A stretch of DNA of 64,000 bases from Acheta domesticus (GCA_031308135.1 JAHLJT010009419.1:33776540-33840539); one strand, 5' to 3'; positions 24,701 through 33,328 are shown, counted from the first letter of the stretch. Numbers and translations: made by a program. Notes: a model not told the origin generated them from the sequence alone.

Positions 24701-27700
24701 GCTTTATTCACGACTATTTAAACTACTTTGCAAAAGCATTGTATGAAATAAATGCTAGATATTGCATAAACGTTTGAAAAACTTGTCACCATCTTTTCAA
24801 CCCTTTGCGAATGTCGTGAAAACTAAACGAAAGATGAATTATTTTATTAAATGTGTTATTTTAACGTTACTAATATTCAAAATGGTATTTATCATATATT
24901 CAATGCACATTAACAAAAATGTATATACGTAGTACTTCACACATTGGAGGATTTAATAATTGAGTTTCAAGAAACCTTAGAACACTAATGTTCAAATTTC
25001 GAGGGAGTCACATTGAATTTGTGCAATGCATCTATTGTTTACAATGCTCTTATTTTTCCCTGACTCCCTTACATACACTTCCATTATATTTACTCACGAA
25101 ATGTATTTTTTTATATCCTTCTTACGTTTTCCTACGTCGCCTCGACCGAAAATATTTCAGTTGTACTGACGTCAATGATGTTGAAAAGAAATTTATTATT
25201 TATTTAATCTTTAGAGTTTACGGATCCTTTAACTACTAACGTCATTGAGGTCAGTGTGTAATCTAAAGAGTAATTGATAGCGGCAATGACGACGATAAAT
25301 AAAACGATAGAGAAACGGTGGAATAAAAGATAGGGGAAACAGGAGAATTCGCGTTGTCCACTACAAATTCCACAAAAATTGACCGGGATCGGTTCCAGGC
25401 TTCAGCGATGAAAGACATTAGGTATGCTATGGTCATTACTCCACGAGCTCCTTCCCCCCGCACAAAAATGTAAGAACCTCTACACAAGTGTTTGTTTGTG
25501 GAGTTTTAAAATCTTAATATAGGGGACAAAAATATGGAAGTGTTAAGCAACTCAGGGGAATCAAATGTAGTTGTAGACGATTTTGCGTCAGAATTTTCCG
25601 AACTAATGGAGAATAATATTATATTACCATTAGAGAATAAGGCAGAACAACAGCTTACAGGAGATCATTTATGTTCATATTAGAAAACAAAACGTAAAAA
25701 ATATAGCTGTGCTGTCGCATCATTCATATACCTGTAAGTATTTTTTTACAGCGATTATAATTTTGAAATTGCAATATGAAAAGTTCATTTCCCGTTTGGA
25801 GTTAACATACAAAGCCATTGAGTGTTGGGAATTTTAAAATGGAGTATAACATTAACAGATACTACGATTTATGTTATTTTAAGTCCAATGCGAGATACCC
25901 TAAGAACATATTTGAACAAAGCTACGCATGAAAAAAATGAAGTACGAAATAAATTTTCAACACATGAATATACTTTTAAAACAGTTCACAGCGTCGGCGA
26001 CGCCACATTCAACTACTGTTAGGTATAGAGCTTCCAACAAAAAATAACCAAACAAAAAAAACTAAATTTTACTAGGAAAGGTTATTTATGGAATTCAACG
26101 TTCAGATTATCCGTTGTCCTATGTTGGGAAAACTAGGTCTAAGCTAAGCTAAGGAAATTAAAATTACTTTTTAATGAACATGCATAAAAAGATCTTTCAG
26201 AGTTTCGTCTATCAGAATCGCTGTGGAATCAGCAGCAATGCTGGCCCTGTGCTAAACTTAGCCAGTCAAATGCCTAAACATAACAAAAAACATAGATGGT
26301 TTTAAAACATCGATAGATATATTTGTCCAGGCATCAATGTTTAAAAAAAATATCATGATCTAAATAAAATTTCCAGCATCTATTTTATTTGTGGATTGCT
26401 CGCTATCAACATCCATTGACAACTGTCGTTGTCTATCTTCAGGTGGTACGAAAGTGTTTACTATTCGCAACCTTACTCCAGTGTTTTCAGGTGTTTCGAT
26501 TATTGTGTACGTGGTAATATCGTTAAATTGCGATTTGAACCTTGACTAGATAGAACAGTGATTAGAAATTGAATATGATGGTCAAATTTAAGGCAGAATA
26601 TATTTTGACGTGTAATATATCACATTAGAACAGGACATTTTACTTCGAAATGTTTCATCATAGTCCATGTTTCACAACGCAAATATCAATACATCGATAT
26701 TTTAAACATCGATGTTTTTGACGATATTTTCATCGACAACGAAAAACTTATGGTGAGGAATCGAAGTATCGATGTTTTGCCAAAATTTGCCATCATTACA
26801 AATCACGGTGAAAAGATATGGTGAGTTATTCCGGCGCACCGATTTTCTCTCGTTCTACGGAGCACCAGTTTTCGTCACGAGACTCGTGACCACAACTCGG
26901 GCACTTCGTTTGAAAAGCCAGACAAGACACTGCCCGCCATGTTGCATGGAGAGCGAGAAATGTTGAGAAACATTTTGAAAGTAGCATAAAGTGACAATTT
27001 TCAATGGTAATCAACCAAAAATAACACCGGTAAAAGTGACAATATTTAAAAGAAATTCTTCATATATAAGTTCAATGACTTGTAACAAGGTGATAATTTT
27101 GGTATCTGGCTGCATTTTAAATTCCCGTTAATATTGTGACACAAACTGGTACCTGAAGCTCATTGGCTGAAGCCGGATACGGTACACAAGAGCCCCTACT
27201 CCCGCTACAGATGCAGTATTCCTCGTGCCCTTTTGTCACGGTGTAAGATATATAGATGTGTCAACTAGCCACCTTTGGGGCAAATTTTCTGAAGCCACTT
27301 TGAGGCTAGTTCCTCGCTTGTCCGTACGATACGCACGATCGGTTTGGGTCACGGTGTAAGATATACATCTTAATATGACATCTTTAACTGTGGCTATTAC
27401 ACAGTTTTACTAAACATTTCCTACCTATTGTCGTAACTGTTCGCTCTAGACTTTACCAATTCCACCGCGAAACGACAAATCACTGACCTGAAATTAAAAA
27501 TCAGCTGGCCACAGCGCTGTCGAATGGATCACGACCAATCACGACCTTGCCCAAATGAGACCCAAAGATCGCAGCGCTTACATGAGAGGAACTGTGAGAA
27601 CTAGCCTCACATAAGCTTCAGTTTTAGACTGGGAGTGAACACACCTATACTGCGATTTTCTCAACTTTGCCCCTGACAGGAATCAGCAGTTTCGCTGCCA

Positions 27701-28762
27701 TCCAATCGGGATCTTATATGTCGCTACAGTGACGTCACTATGGTGACGTTCAGTGGCGTAGCGTCAGGGGGCGCTAAGATGCTGAGCATCCCCACGTCAA
27801 GTATTAATCAAATATTGTATCGATAAACTTCTAAGTGGTTCATTGAACGAAACACATTTTGTATTAACATTACAGTGGTTTCCTGTGATTGAATTCGGCG
27901 CGTTGGTACAAGCTGGCCTCTGATTGCTTGGATGCTAAAATGGTTCTAGCACCTGCCAATAGATTGCGAAGGGCAGTGACGCATGCGCAGACGGTGAGGT
28001 TCCCCCTCCCCACCTCACCCCTCTCCAGAAGATTCACGAGTTTCTGACGCTAGCGTACGACCGAGCGTACGACTGAGCAGGGCGAGGCGTATGAAAGAGG
28101 TGTATAAGCAAGTTGCTCGTTTGTGCACGAGAGCGCAACACATTTGACACTGCCAGTGAAATATTTTTCTTTCTCACTTGAGATTCTCTGCTTGGCCATA
28201 GGCACTTAATAGGAGAAATAGTGTTTGACTACTAATTCCTAATTAATATCTAAGAAGATGCATTCTTCATCAAATATATTAAATATTATTTTGGTCTGAA
28301 CTGTATAAATTCACAAGTTATCTCATTGCCAATCGCGCATGAAAATTAAAGCTGAGCCATTGCATAATTTGCTTTCAAGAACTCTCCTGACATAAATCTG
28401 CTGAAGTATTGTTACATTTGTTTTGATAACATGGATTCTAGAGAACATTGAACATCATAATGTGTTCAGATGGCGTTATTGTTGAGCATCCCCAAACGCG
28501 CGGGTCATGCTACGCCACTGGTTACGTTTAAACTCCCGATTGGATGAAAGTGTCAACAGCTGATTCCTGTCAGGGGCAAAGTCAATAAAATCGCAGTGTA
28601 TGTGCGATATCTTACCCCGCGCCGTTTGTTGCAGTCTCGGACCCGCAGCGCGAGGCGGAGGAGGCGCGCGAGGCGAGGATCAAGATGGTGGACGTGAACG
28701 GGAACATCCTGGCGCCGATCCTGCAGGTGGTGGAGGACGTGCTGAGCGGGTTTCTGGGCTGA
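302..28762 (+). CDS. Secreted pancreatic-lipase-like enzyme, complete 10-exon gene (404 aa)
   Basis: Joined exons 302-383, 4322-4445, 12215-12374, 12615-12721, 15384-15511, 18060-18203, 20517-20630, 21159-21279, 22826-22932 and 28635-28762 total 1,215 nt and read through without a stop to TGA; every intron is GT...AG and the phases agree. Seen in the protein: hydrophobic signal peptide (about 1-27), then EEVCYPPLGCF with the cysteine pair typical of the pancreatic lipase N-terminus, oxyanion motif HGF at 101-103, DVNVILTDW at 124-132, nucleophile GFSLG with Ser180, ALDPA with Asp203, a Cys264-Cys294 loop where the family carries its lid, and ACDHERA with His296. The triad spacing fits the family, so it should be a secreted alpha/beta-hydrolase acting on acylglycerols or phospholipids, probably in gut or haemolymph. 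No PLAT domain follows, as is usual for short insect members; the last 40 residues form a charged tail. Exons are GC-rich except exon 7. Substrate and tissue are inference. Confidence 0.95.
441..1306. repeat. Direct repeat pair of about 170 bp in lipase intron 1
   Basis: Positions 441-608 and about 1143-1306 are near-identical direct copies. Both read CAAGGATTGCGAATG at the start, share TTTATGACGTGATTAAATAC, and end near a TTAGGTTT-GCATTA block. About 530 unrelated bases separate them. A local duplication or a small terminal-repeat element is possible; I see no primer-binding site or polypurine tract. Confidence 0.8.
1307..4321. other. Rest of lipase intron 1, no gene seen
   Basis: AT-rich intronic sequence. 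Small open frames here show no domain, composition shift or splice context. Nothing beyond simple AT runs is recognisable. Confidence 0.6.
4322..4445 (+). CDS. Lipase exon 2: mature N-terminus
   Basis: Residues 28-68. The reading EEVCYPPLGCF followed by TTFFLYTR matches the start of the mature pancreatic lipase family: a disulfide pair (Cys31 and Cys37) and a first beta strand. The acceptor is TTGCAG; the AG two bases later would break the frame. The donor AG|GTGCGA leaves phase 2. Confidence 0.93.
4600..4697. repeat. Terminal hairpin of the left foldback arm
   Basis: TAATACCAC-GAGTGCTTTGGAAAT pairs with ATTTCCAAAGCAC-GAGTGGTATT, and inside it ATAAATCCCC pairs with GGGGATTTAT around a GACTCGCGAAGCGAGG tip. 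The whole forms a cruciform-capable hairpin of about 98 nt. The same hairpin, inverted, lies at 6871-6965. Confidence 0.8.
4834..5380. mobile_element. Tc1/mariner-type foldback MITE nested in the left arm
   Basis: About 250-bp inverted arms begin GGGTGTCCGGGGAGGAAAC and end with its complement. TA lies at both edges (4832-4833 and 5381-5382). Removing the insert restores the match to the other arm of the host element around its CACCGCCTCC motif. No coding capacity. Confidence 0.85.
6311..6808. mobile_element. hAT-type MITE nested in the right arm, with 8-bp target duplication
   Basis: The ends TAGTGATGGC and GTCATCCCTA are imperfect inverted repeats. They are flanked by AGCATGGC (6303-6310) and AGTATGGC (6809-6816), an 8-bp duplication with one mismatch, as expected for hAT. 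The interior repeats ATCGATGTTT-type motifs many times on both strands. It is non-autonomous, and a relative lies at about 26285-26797. Confidence 0.85.
8030..8530 (+). repeat. Dispersed repeat family A, copy 1
   Basis: Shares blocks such as TTTCACGCAAAATTACC, a TTTGAGAAAA run, CAAAATCAAAATA-type segments and GCGTAAACCAATTTTTC with copies near 31650-32100, 61350-61930 and, inverted, 46560-47080. Copies are diverged and no ends are defined. Class unknown. Confidence 0.6.
10770..11030 (+). repeat. tRNA-derived SINE-like repeat
   Basis: An A-box-like AGTGGCTCATGGGC is followed by a B box GGTTTGATTCC at 10817-10827 inside CGGGTTTGATTCCCGG. It then runs into an unrelated body with GGGGAATACG. The body keeps no tRNA cloverleaf, so it is a SINE and not a tRNA gene. 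Confidence 0.6.
11730..12090. repeat. GC-richer repeat-like block before the microsatellite
   Basis: About 360 bases of mixed composition (GGGCAAACTGCGTTCCGGTG, AAGGTAAAGGCCACCGCC) contrast with the AT-rich intron and run straight into a CA tract. This resembles a retroposon body with a microsatellite tail. No second copy is visible here, so the call is tentative. Confidence 0.35.
12091..12178. repeat. Compound (CA)n(TA)n microsatellite next to exon 3
   Basis: About 18 CA units pass directly into about 20 TA units and then a short CA tail. The tract ends about 37 bases before the first base of exon 3, in the branch-point and polypyrimidine zone. Confidence 0.95.
12215..12374 (+). CDS. Lipase exon 3: oxyanion-hole strand
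   Basis: Residues 69-122. TVFVVHGFLEQ carries the HGF oxyanion motif (101-103), and the helix after it (WMEEMKDALLK) matches the family's first surface helix. The acceptor TTTTCCAG lies about 40 bases after a long TA microsatellite. The donor CGA|GTAAGG is weak at the exon side but keeps phase 0. Confidence 0.94.
12615..12721 (+). CDS. Lipase exon 4: DVNVILTDW segment
   Basis: Residues 123-157. It holds the conserved strand ending in TDW and the stretch YLQAASNTRIVGAQIA, which matches the 'YxxAxxNTRxVGAxIA' signature of animal lipases. Intron 3 before it is only 240 nt, by far the shortest in the gene. The donor AG|GTACGC leaves phase 2. Confidence 0.94.
12812..13310. repeat. Diverged tandem duplication of about 255 bp in lipase intron 4
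   Basis: GTAAGTAAGTCCA... near 12815 and GGAAGTAAGTCCA... near 13070 each open a segment containing CACAAGATTTAATA, TTTGATAAAT and a GTACGTTCAG(A/G)AAG end. Two adjacent diverged copies are seen. Confidence 0.65.
13311..15383. other. Lipase intron 4, remaining part
   Basis: AT-rich. It contains a short family C tail with (TAAA)n at 14318-14373. No exon-like block is seen until the exon 5 acceptor. Confidence 0.6.
14318..14373 (+). repeat. Family C retroposon tail with (TAAA)n
   Basis: GTCATATACAGTTTTTACTG followed by TTTTTTGATAAATAAATAAA is a truncated copy of the 3' tail shared with copies at 18560, 30634 and 44089. Confidence 0.65.
15384..15511 (+). CDS. Lipase exon 5: catalytic serine
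   Basis: Residues 158-200. GVRPEDVHIIGFSLGGQ contains the nucleophile elbow with Ser180, followed by VAAYAGK and the strand ending in KIT. The acceptor is GGTTGCAG and the donor G|GTGAGC is in phase 1. Confidence 0.95.
15728..15778. repeat. (CA)n microsatellite
   Basis: About 24 uninterrupted CA units lie in lipase intron 5, just before a family B repeat. Confidence 0.95.
15790..15960 (+). repeat. Family B dispersed repeat, copy 1
   Basis: GTGGGAGATACCTGG, AAAACCCCGCAAGTCGACG and GGTGCCGGACATCGC(T)ATCCAGC match a copy at 62025-62180 in the same orientation. They also match inverted, longer copies at 35600, 45590 and 52230. Confidence 0.75.
16158..16583. mobile_element. Foldback MITE in lipase intron 5
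   Basis: About 200-bp inverted arms. TTACACACTCACCGTGCTTG and later AGATCTTTCATGACCTTACC pair with the GGTAAGGCC-ATTAAAGATCT and GCACGATGAGTGTTGCGTG blocks on the right. The tip is GC-rich (CGCCGCC-GATAAT-GGCGGCG). No coding capacity. Confidence 0.8.
16590..16810 (-). repeat. tRNA-derived SINE-like repeat, minus strand
   Basis: On the minus strand, GGGCTCGAATCCC (16788-16799) is a Pol III B-box match near the 5' side of the unit. The downstream body is unique in the window. It is called a SINE because no cloverleaf is evident. Confidence 0.45.
17927..17976. repeat. Perfect 50-bp palindrome upstream of lipase exon 6
   Basis: Twenty-five-base arms (AATACGGATCTCTACAAGAT... and its complement) meet with no spacer at a TTAA centre, 83 bases before exon 6. 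The pairing is perfect. Such a structure can form a cruciform, or an RNA hairpin in the pre-mRNA. Confidence 0.95.
18060..18203 (+). CDS. Lipase exon 6: catalytic aspartate
   Basis: Residues 201-248. The exon opens with ALDPAQPGFEG, carrying catalytic Asp203 twenty-three residues after Ser180, close to the spacing of 24 in pancreatic lipase. Then come DAVHLTRDDALFVEVLHT and PLGGYGMIAPHG, both family hallmarks. The donor G|GTGAGT is in phase 1. A perfect palindrome sits 83 bases upstream of the exon. Confidence 0.95.
18262..18540 (+). repeat. tRNA-derived SINE-like repeat after exon 6
   Basis: A-box-like GTGGCAGCTCTTGGTCAGCG is followed by B box GGTTTGATTCC at 18315-18325. The body continues through GGAATACGGCGTGGGG to about 18540 and abuts a family C copy. 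Confidence 0.6.
18560..18725 (+). repeat. Family C retroposon, copy 2
   Basis: CGTCTTTCAACCATCGTATT, AATGTTGGGAAGGGTTTGTGG and CATACGTCATATACAGTTTT match the copy at 44089-44465 almost exactly. The unit ends in a T run and an AATAAA-like tail. Confidence 0.75.
18726..20516. other. Lipase intron 6, remaining part
   Basis: AT-rich sequence with no exon, repeat family or structured element that I can recognise. Confidence 0.55.
20517..20630 (+). CDS. Lipase exon 7: GHVDYY and lid loop
   Basis: Residues 249-286. GHVDYYINNGAYQPGC is the conserved GHxDxxxNxGxxQPGC block. Cys264 starts the loop that in pancreatic lipases forms the lid; the loop closes at Cys294 in exon 8. Base composition is clearly more AT-rich than in the other exons. 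The donor G|GTAAGC is in phase 1. Confidence 0.93.
21159..21279 (+). CDS. Lipase exon 8: catalytic histidine
   Basis: Residues 287-326. VVACDHERAHQVY carries Cys294 and catalytic His296, equivalent to the CNHxR block of pancreatic lipase. NSCIFWGHPAG follows, matching the family's SPCxFxGxP. The acceptor is TTTTTCAG; the donor G|GTAAGT leaves phase 2. Confidence 0.94.
21588..21640. repeat. Short tandem duplication in lipase intron 8
   Basis: GTGTGCAAGTCTTGGGTTTAAAC-type units occur twice in tandem, with a partial GTGTGTGCTC copy before them. Confidence 0.6.
22249..22314. repeat. 66-bp palindrome in lipase intron 8
   Basis: Two 33-base arms (ATTCACCCTATAACTGATAA... and complement) with no spacer and a single mismatch. 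It is probably the collapsed ends of a small inverted-repeat element, or a recent palindrome. Confidence 0.95.
22640..22825. repeat. Tandem duplication of about 90 bp supplying the exon 9 acceptor
   Basis: Copies at 22640-22731 and 22738-22825 share (T/G)AGCAGC, CTGCCCTT, AGG and a final TTATTGTTGTTG(A)CAG. The second copy provides the exon 9 acceptor. The first ends in a decoy AG at 22730-22731; using it would add 94 nt and break the frame. Confidence 0.75.
22826..22932 (+). CDS. Lipase exon 9: C-terminal cysteine-rich part
   Basis: Residues 327-362. Cysteines at KPC, TC and PFC, plus RAGSYIVPTSASAPFC, match the end of the lipase catalytic domain (GxYYLxTxxxAPFC). The acceptor TTGTTGCAG sits in the second copy of a duplicated segment of about 90 bp. 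The donor A|GTAAGT leaves phase 1 and is followed within 18 bases by a 196-bp tandem array. Confidence 0.92.
22951..23532. repeat. Three-copy 196-bp tandem array at the start of intron 9
   Basis: Units start at 22951, 23147 and 23343 with GGACACCGT(G/C)CAATT and share GTCGATTTTTGTCATTTTGC, CACGCTTGGGTGTAAGA and CTGCATTACACAGCTA. Copies differ by only a few bases, so the array is fairly young. It begins 18 bases after the exon 9 donor. Confidence 0.95.
23570..23650 (-). repeat. tRNA-like unit (SINE head), minus strand
   Basis: Minus-strand B box GGGTTCGATTCCC (+ strand 23584-23596) and an A-box-like end around GATGAGCCATCC on the + strand give a tRNA-sized unit. It could be a tRNA pseudogene or a SINE head. 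No intact cloverleaf was confirmed. Confidence 0.5.
23651..26284. other. Lipase intron 9, middle part
   Basis: AT-rich with no recognised exon or element. A 49-codon frame at 25534-25683 starts ATGGAAGTG and reads as acidic protein, but has no family match I know. Confidence 0.5.
26285..26797 (-). mobile_element. hAT-type MITE relative of the 6311-6808 element
   Basis: The right end TTTGCCATCATTA is the complement of the TAGTGATGGCAAA end at 6311, and the interior carries repeated ACATCGAT motifs. The left end and target duplication are not identifiable, so this is an old or truncated copy. Confidence 0.6.
27645..28616. mobile_element. Foldback element interrupted by a hAT insertion, ending beside exon 10
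   Basis: The arms at about 27645-27742 (ACTGCGATTTTCTCAACTTT, GCCCCTGACAGGAATCAGC, ATCCAATCGGGA) and 28529-28616 are inverted copies. The right arm ends in a GATATCTTACCCC motif about 18 bases before exon 10. Similar GGTGTAAGATAT motifs at 27239 and 27354 suggest the true left end may lie further out. Confidence 0.7.
27751..28520. mobile_element. Non-autonomous hAT element with 8-bp target duplication
   Basis: Terminal inverted repeat CAGTGGCGTAGC is seen at both ends. It is flanked by GTGACGTT (27743-27750) and GTTACGTT (28521-28528), an 8-bp duplication with one mismatch. At 770 bp with no transposase reading, it is a deletion derivative or MITE. Confidence 0.9.
28635..28762 (+). CDS. Lipase exon 10: C-terminal tail and stop
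   Basis: Residues 363-404, then TGA at 28760-28762. The tail is charged (EAEEAREARIK) and then hydrophobic (ILAPILQVVEDVL), with no recognisable domain. The acceptor GTTGCAG lies about 18 bases after the inverted-repeat end of a foldback element. The tail could be lineage-specific. The frame join is exact, so I trust the exon. Confidence 0.9.
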
Positions 28763-28935
28763 GAGGGCGTCGCGCCGCGGGGCAACGCCATCGACGCCCG
28801 TTTTGGCACTCAACGTTTGCGTTCACCCTCATCCAACTGACAATGTTTCTTTTTACAAAATATATGTTTGAGATTTCTTTTGGCTAATCGCCATAAGATG
28901 GATTTTTAAAACAACACTGTGGAAAAAGCGCTTAA

Positions 28936-28941
28936 AATAAA
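28936..28941 (+). terminator. Polyadenylation signal of the lipase gene
   Basis: AATAAA lies 174 bases after the lipase stop codon and is the first canonical hexamer there. The 3' UTR would therefore be about 200 nt. The cleavage site is inferred. Confidence 0.6.
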
Positions 28942-30633
28942 ACAGTTATACCAAATGATGTTAATCATCAATTTGTACGTTCATTCTAGACCAACTCAAA
29001 CATGTAATACTATATGAGAATTTCTCATCTGGTGGGAATTTACGGATGCTTCTAGGTGTTACAACAGAAAATGATTTCAAAAGTCTTCTTTGTCACAATA
29101 CTCTTGAAATACATCATGGTCTTTAGATTTAAAACTCATATTTTTTTGCCCACCTACGCAAATTCGTTTAGTGATTGTAGAGAAAATCCAATCTTGAAAC
29201 ACTTCATTAAACGTGTATTTTTGCATTACGTTTTTGTGCGACTAAAAGTAGTTGGATTATTATGAATTATTTTACAAACACTTGGACCTTTACAGTGAAT
29301 TCGAATTTCCAATAGCGATACATTTATTTGGGGTTTAAACGGTACCGGTATTTATTAATAATATAAAGTTAATTCATTTAAATAACCAAAATGATGAAAT
29401 ATGCCATACGAAGAAATAAGATGATTAAATGTATATCTCGTAATTGTTGAGAGAGCTTTAACATTTACATGCACATTTCATTAATCACCTTAAGCAATGA
29501 AAAGTGCAAATTTCATCAGATTTGTTTTGAAATTAACATTCTAAATGATTTTTATATGTTTACTTCAATGCATTCAATAAGAAACCAGATTATGCTCAAG
29601 ATATATCTCTTTCTTTACAGTACTTAAGCATCCCATTGTACATCCACACCTTTCTTTAATTTTTCGCTTACTTGGTCGACCATTTTATTCTCCTCTCATT
29701 CTCTAATTACTTCCTTCAATTCTCCAAATTAATCACTTTGCGCACTTCTCCAATTGTTCCATCCAGCATAAACATCTTCACCACATGCTTCCAATTGTCT
29801 TCCTCTCTCGTCATATTCTGAACATCGTGACAGTACTAGGCCTAACTTCGTTCCCTATCCTGCTTCTTTCTGTTCTTATCCTTAGTAGTTCTTTTTTACT
29901 CATAAGTATTAGCAGTTCCCCGTACCAAATGAAGCGAACTAGGACACTGCGTTGTAATTGGACCGTACATTTCCTTTGCATTCCTTCTTTCTCTCTTCCT
30001 CTCTTTCTTCGATTACTTCACATGTATTCCAATCTCATTCTGTACACCTCAGAACATCCATCCCTACATAACCCCTTTCCTCACAAAATTTTGTGTTACG
30101 AGCTTTAAACCCTTTCGGCCTTTTGATGCACTAAATTGTAGAGTATTTAATATATCCTTACGAACCTCAATGCTGTATGATAATACACCATAGTGGATAC
30201 ATCTCACGAACCTCGGAAACTAGCCTTTTTGTATATTCGAAGGCCAAGAAAGAGAGTGAAGGAACTCTTTCTTGAAACCAGGGGTCTGCGACAAACATCC
30301 TTGGAATCCATTCCTCAACTTCAAAATACCTACAATTTCACTCGGAAGGCGAGAGGAAATAAGTATTCTCGGAGTGTTTTCCTCAAATTCTGGGATTTAA
30401 GAGAGGAATAATGGGAAACGGAACAATCCAATCAGGAAATATAATATCCATATTTTACGCAATGGAAAATTCTTTCTCAGAAGATATCCTGTTATGCGAT
30501 GCATAAACAGTATTCACTTCAAAGGGATTTTGAATGACTTACTATAAACGATTGTTTACTAGTTCTTGTTGGTGTGGATGTAGTGGTAGCCGAAGTTCGC
30601 ATGGTTTGTCCTCAGTGAATACGTGAAGCTCAA
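28942..30633. other. Intergenic, nothing recognised
   Basis: AT-rich and CT-rich runs downstream of the lipase 3' end. The 107-codon frame near 29785 is low-complexity Leu/Ser reading from a pyrimidine-rich strand and is not credible as a gene. Confidence 0.55.
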
Positions 30634-30912
30634 CTGCAAATACGTAAATGTAGCTTCACTGTTTTGTTGAGCACTCCTTTTGCTTGTAGTTCATTTACCG
30701 TTGAAATTGATTTTCTATAATTCGGGAACAAACATTTTTCAAATATTTTTATTTTTCTAAAATAATTATTTTCTAAATTCATTTTTTCGTATTCTATTTT
30801 CGTTTTTTTAAATTTTATTCTGGCCCTCAAGAAAATGTGCGCAGATAAATCTCTTTCCCCACACGTCACATACAGTTTTTACTGTTTTTTTTGACAAATA
30901 AATAAATAAACT
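30634..30912 (+). repeat. Family C retroposon, copy 3
   Basis: GTAAATGTAGCTTCACT and TTGTTGAGCACTCCTTTTGC at the 5' side, and CACATACAGTTTTTACTG plus (TAAA)n at the 3' side, match the copy at 44089. All four copies lie on the same strand and end in a TAAA tail, as a non-LTR retroposon would. Confidence 0.7.
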
Positions 30913-31649
30913 GTGAAGTGTTAAACAACAATAAGGACAGCAATATAAAATAAATTTATGAAGTTTCTATTAGAAAAATGTTAATTTTCTACCATGCGAA
31001 TAAACAATTAGATGCCTCTCGAACGAGTAAAATAAATTATAACAAATGATAGCAAAATACGCAAGTAAACTAGTAATGCTCTAACAGCACAATTTCTCGC
31101 AGTATTTGTAACGGGTATGCAATATTGTATTACTACATGAATTAAAAATCCAATCAGCAGTTTTTTTTCTCCGTGCCGAGATTCCAACTTCAGTCCTGCG
31201 AGAGAAAGAGCAAGGAACATTACACCTACAGCATCACCCGGACGGCTAAAACCATCTTTCCCGACGCTTAAAAACAAATAATTTGTCGCACTATCTTTTG
31301 CAATTGTTCTTGAAAATTCAGATAATTCAACGAAAATTATCCCTGTGACAGGTTTTATGCGTTCTTTACCCGATCTCAGAAAAAAGCTAAAAAGTATGAA
31401 GCAGGTTTTGAGAATTTGATTTAAAAATTGGATTAACTTCAAGCAAAAATTACACTTTAAAAACTGTTCATGGCCTTCTTTGAGCTTCTAACTTTTTTAG
31501 AATATATTTCATTTATAAAAACAGCGGTAATCAATGCTTTACAGCAATATTGCAATTTTCAAAAATACAAAGAAATGGCCGAAAGTGGGTCCAGAACCAA
31601 TTTTTCCCGTCCTTTGCTACCAACGTACGAGCAAAAAAATTAAAGAAAA

Positions 31650-32100
31650 AATTGGAGGTGGTTTTGAGAAAATAATTGTTTAGAACTTTCATATGTTTCG
31701 CGAAAAATTACTCATATTTTTAAAACAAATTGTAAATAAACATTTCAATATGTTTGAACAACATATTTTGTTAATTTTGCAATTTTCAAACATTCTGAGA
31801 TTTCAACGAAAATGAGACCAACCCCATTTCTTTAATAATAATTTTCACTCTTCACGGAAAAGGCTTAGTAAAAAAATTTGGAACCATTCTTGAGAAAATC
31901 TTGAAAATGTAGTTGAGGCTCCATTTAATGCAACCCCAAAAATCAAAATAGTAATTTCAAGCTCGCGACCTCAAGTTCATTCAGATCGATCAGGGAATGT
32001 CATTTTTGGAGAAAATTATCTGGACAGTTTAGTCGTTTGACCGTAGGTCACACAAAGCGAATTCTCATTACAACTTATTAGTGGATTTACTACATCTAGA
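31650..32100 (+). repeat. Dispersed repeat family A, copy 2
   Basis: GAGATTTCAACGAAAAT, TCTTGAGAAAATCTTGA, CAAAAATCAAAATAGTA and GATCGATCAGGGAATGTCA match the 61350-61930 copy block by block. Confidence 0.6.
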
Positions 32101-32139
32101 TACAAGATGTATGCACCTTCTCAATAGCATAGCCCAACA

Positions 32140-32410
32140 ATAAGTTTTTCTATGTAGCTAGATAAAACAACTACCAATAACGTAGCTGACTGACAAGCTA
32201 CAGAACGTTTACTTGTTGAATTGCCAGACATCAGACATCTGAATCGTTAGCCAGTTAGGTACATAGGTGGCTAGTAATCTGTCAAGATAGGCAATTAGTA
32301 AGACAACTAGCTAGCTAATTAGATACCTAGCTATCTAAATAAGTACCTAGGTAGGTATCTAAGTATTCTGATAGTGAGCTAGCTAGCCAGCCTGCGAGTT
32401 ATCTAGTTAT
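32140..32410. repeat. CTAG-rich degenerate simple repeat
   Basis: About 270 bases dominated by tag/cta words (for example CTAGCTAGCTAATTAG and TACCTAGGTAGGTATC). It looks like a decayed short-period repeat with strong local self-complementarity. Confidence 0.6.
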
Positions 32411-32529
32411 TGTTACATCAAGAAAGGGTTGAATGCCTGTCTTCAATGGGGAATGCAACCCGTCTGTCATATGTGTATTAAAATCAATAGATTGCCGTGC
32501 GCCTGCGAGATACTAGTATTTCCAGTGGC

Positions 32530-32890
32530 CGATGTTGCAAAAATGCAGCTGAACAAAATTGTTTCCCAAAAAGTAGCACGCACATTGTGCAAAAAGAACA
32601 AATAAAATTCTCTTAGGAAATTGCAATAATTTAAATATTTTACCAAAAAGTCTTCATGAATACTGCGATAAAATAGTATTGAACATACAGTACAATATTT
32701 ATTTTACACATGAACAAAACAAAATAGTTGCTATTCCATATACAATCCGAAAATAGCAAATATCTAATAGGGCGGGCTCTACCTTGGAGCCTTTCAGTCG
32801 CATGACAGCTTTATGAAGCAGTAAACCAGTGAGTAAGAGAATTCAGTCAGTACGTGCATGTGAGAATAGGCAGAATAACAGTTACAATAA
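32530..32890 (+). repeat. Family D dispersed repeat, copy 1
   Basis: AAGTAGCACGCACATTGTGC and GAGAATTCAGTCAGTACG...AGAATAGG(C/T)(A/G)GAAT match 58015-58360 in order and spacing. Diverged, class unknown. Confidence 0.5.
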
Positions 32891-33328
32891 CAATAACTCA
32901 ATTTGCAAATTCAGTATTCTCGATACATTTTCTCATGAGATTTTGCGCAAATCTGGTTGAAGGAAAACCTTTAAAATTGAAATAACAGAATAGTATCACG
33001 ACTTGATGGAGGTCTGTAAAATGAGTGTGAAGAAGATAATGTTGGCAGTGATTTCAGAATAATTGACTTAAATTATTTCTGAAGATAGTATAAGTACATA
33101 TTGTTATTGTGTAAAGGATAATAAACAAACTATGTTTCTAGAATAATGGTAAAAGAGTTTTCATGTTTTCAAAGAAATGTTTTCATGCAAGTAACGTTCC
33201 AGAAACGACTCTTCAACGTTTCCACGCAATTTCCCGTAACTTTAATTTTAAGTGATGAATGTATCATTTGCTCAAAAACTATTCAATGTATAGTTTTCAA
33301 ATTCTGTACATAGTGGCAGTACACTCAG

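Noticed and set aside
31008..31442. 144-codon minus-strand frame
   Set aside because: No recognised family, AT-rich composition and no splice or promoter context; kept only as a possible repeat remnant.
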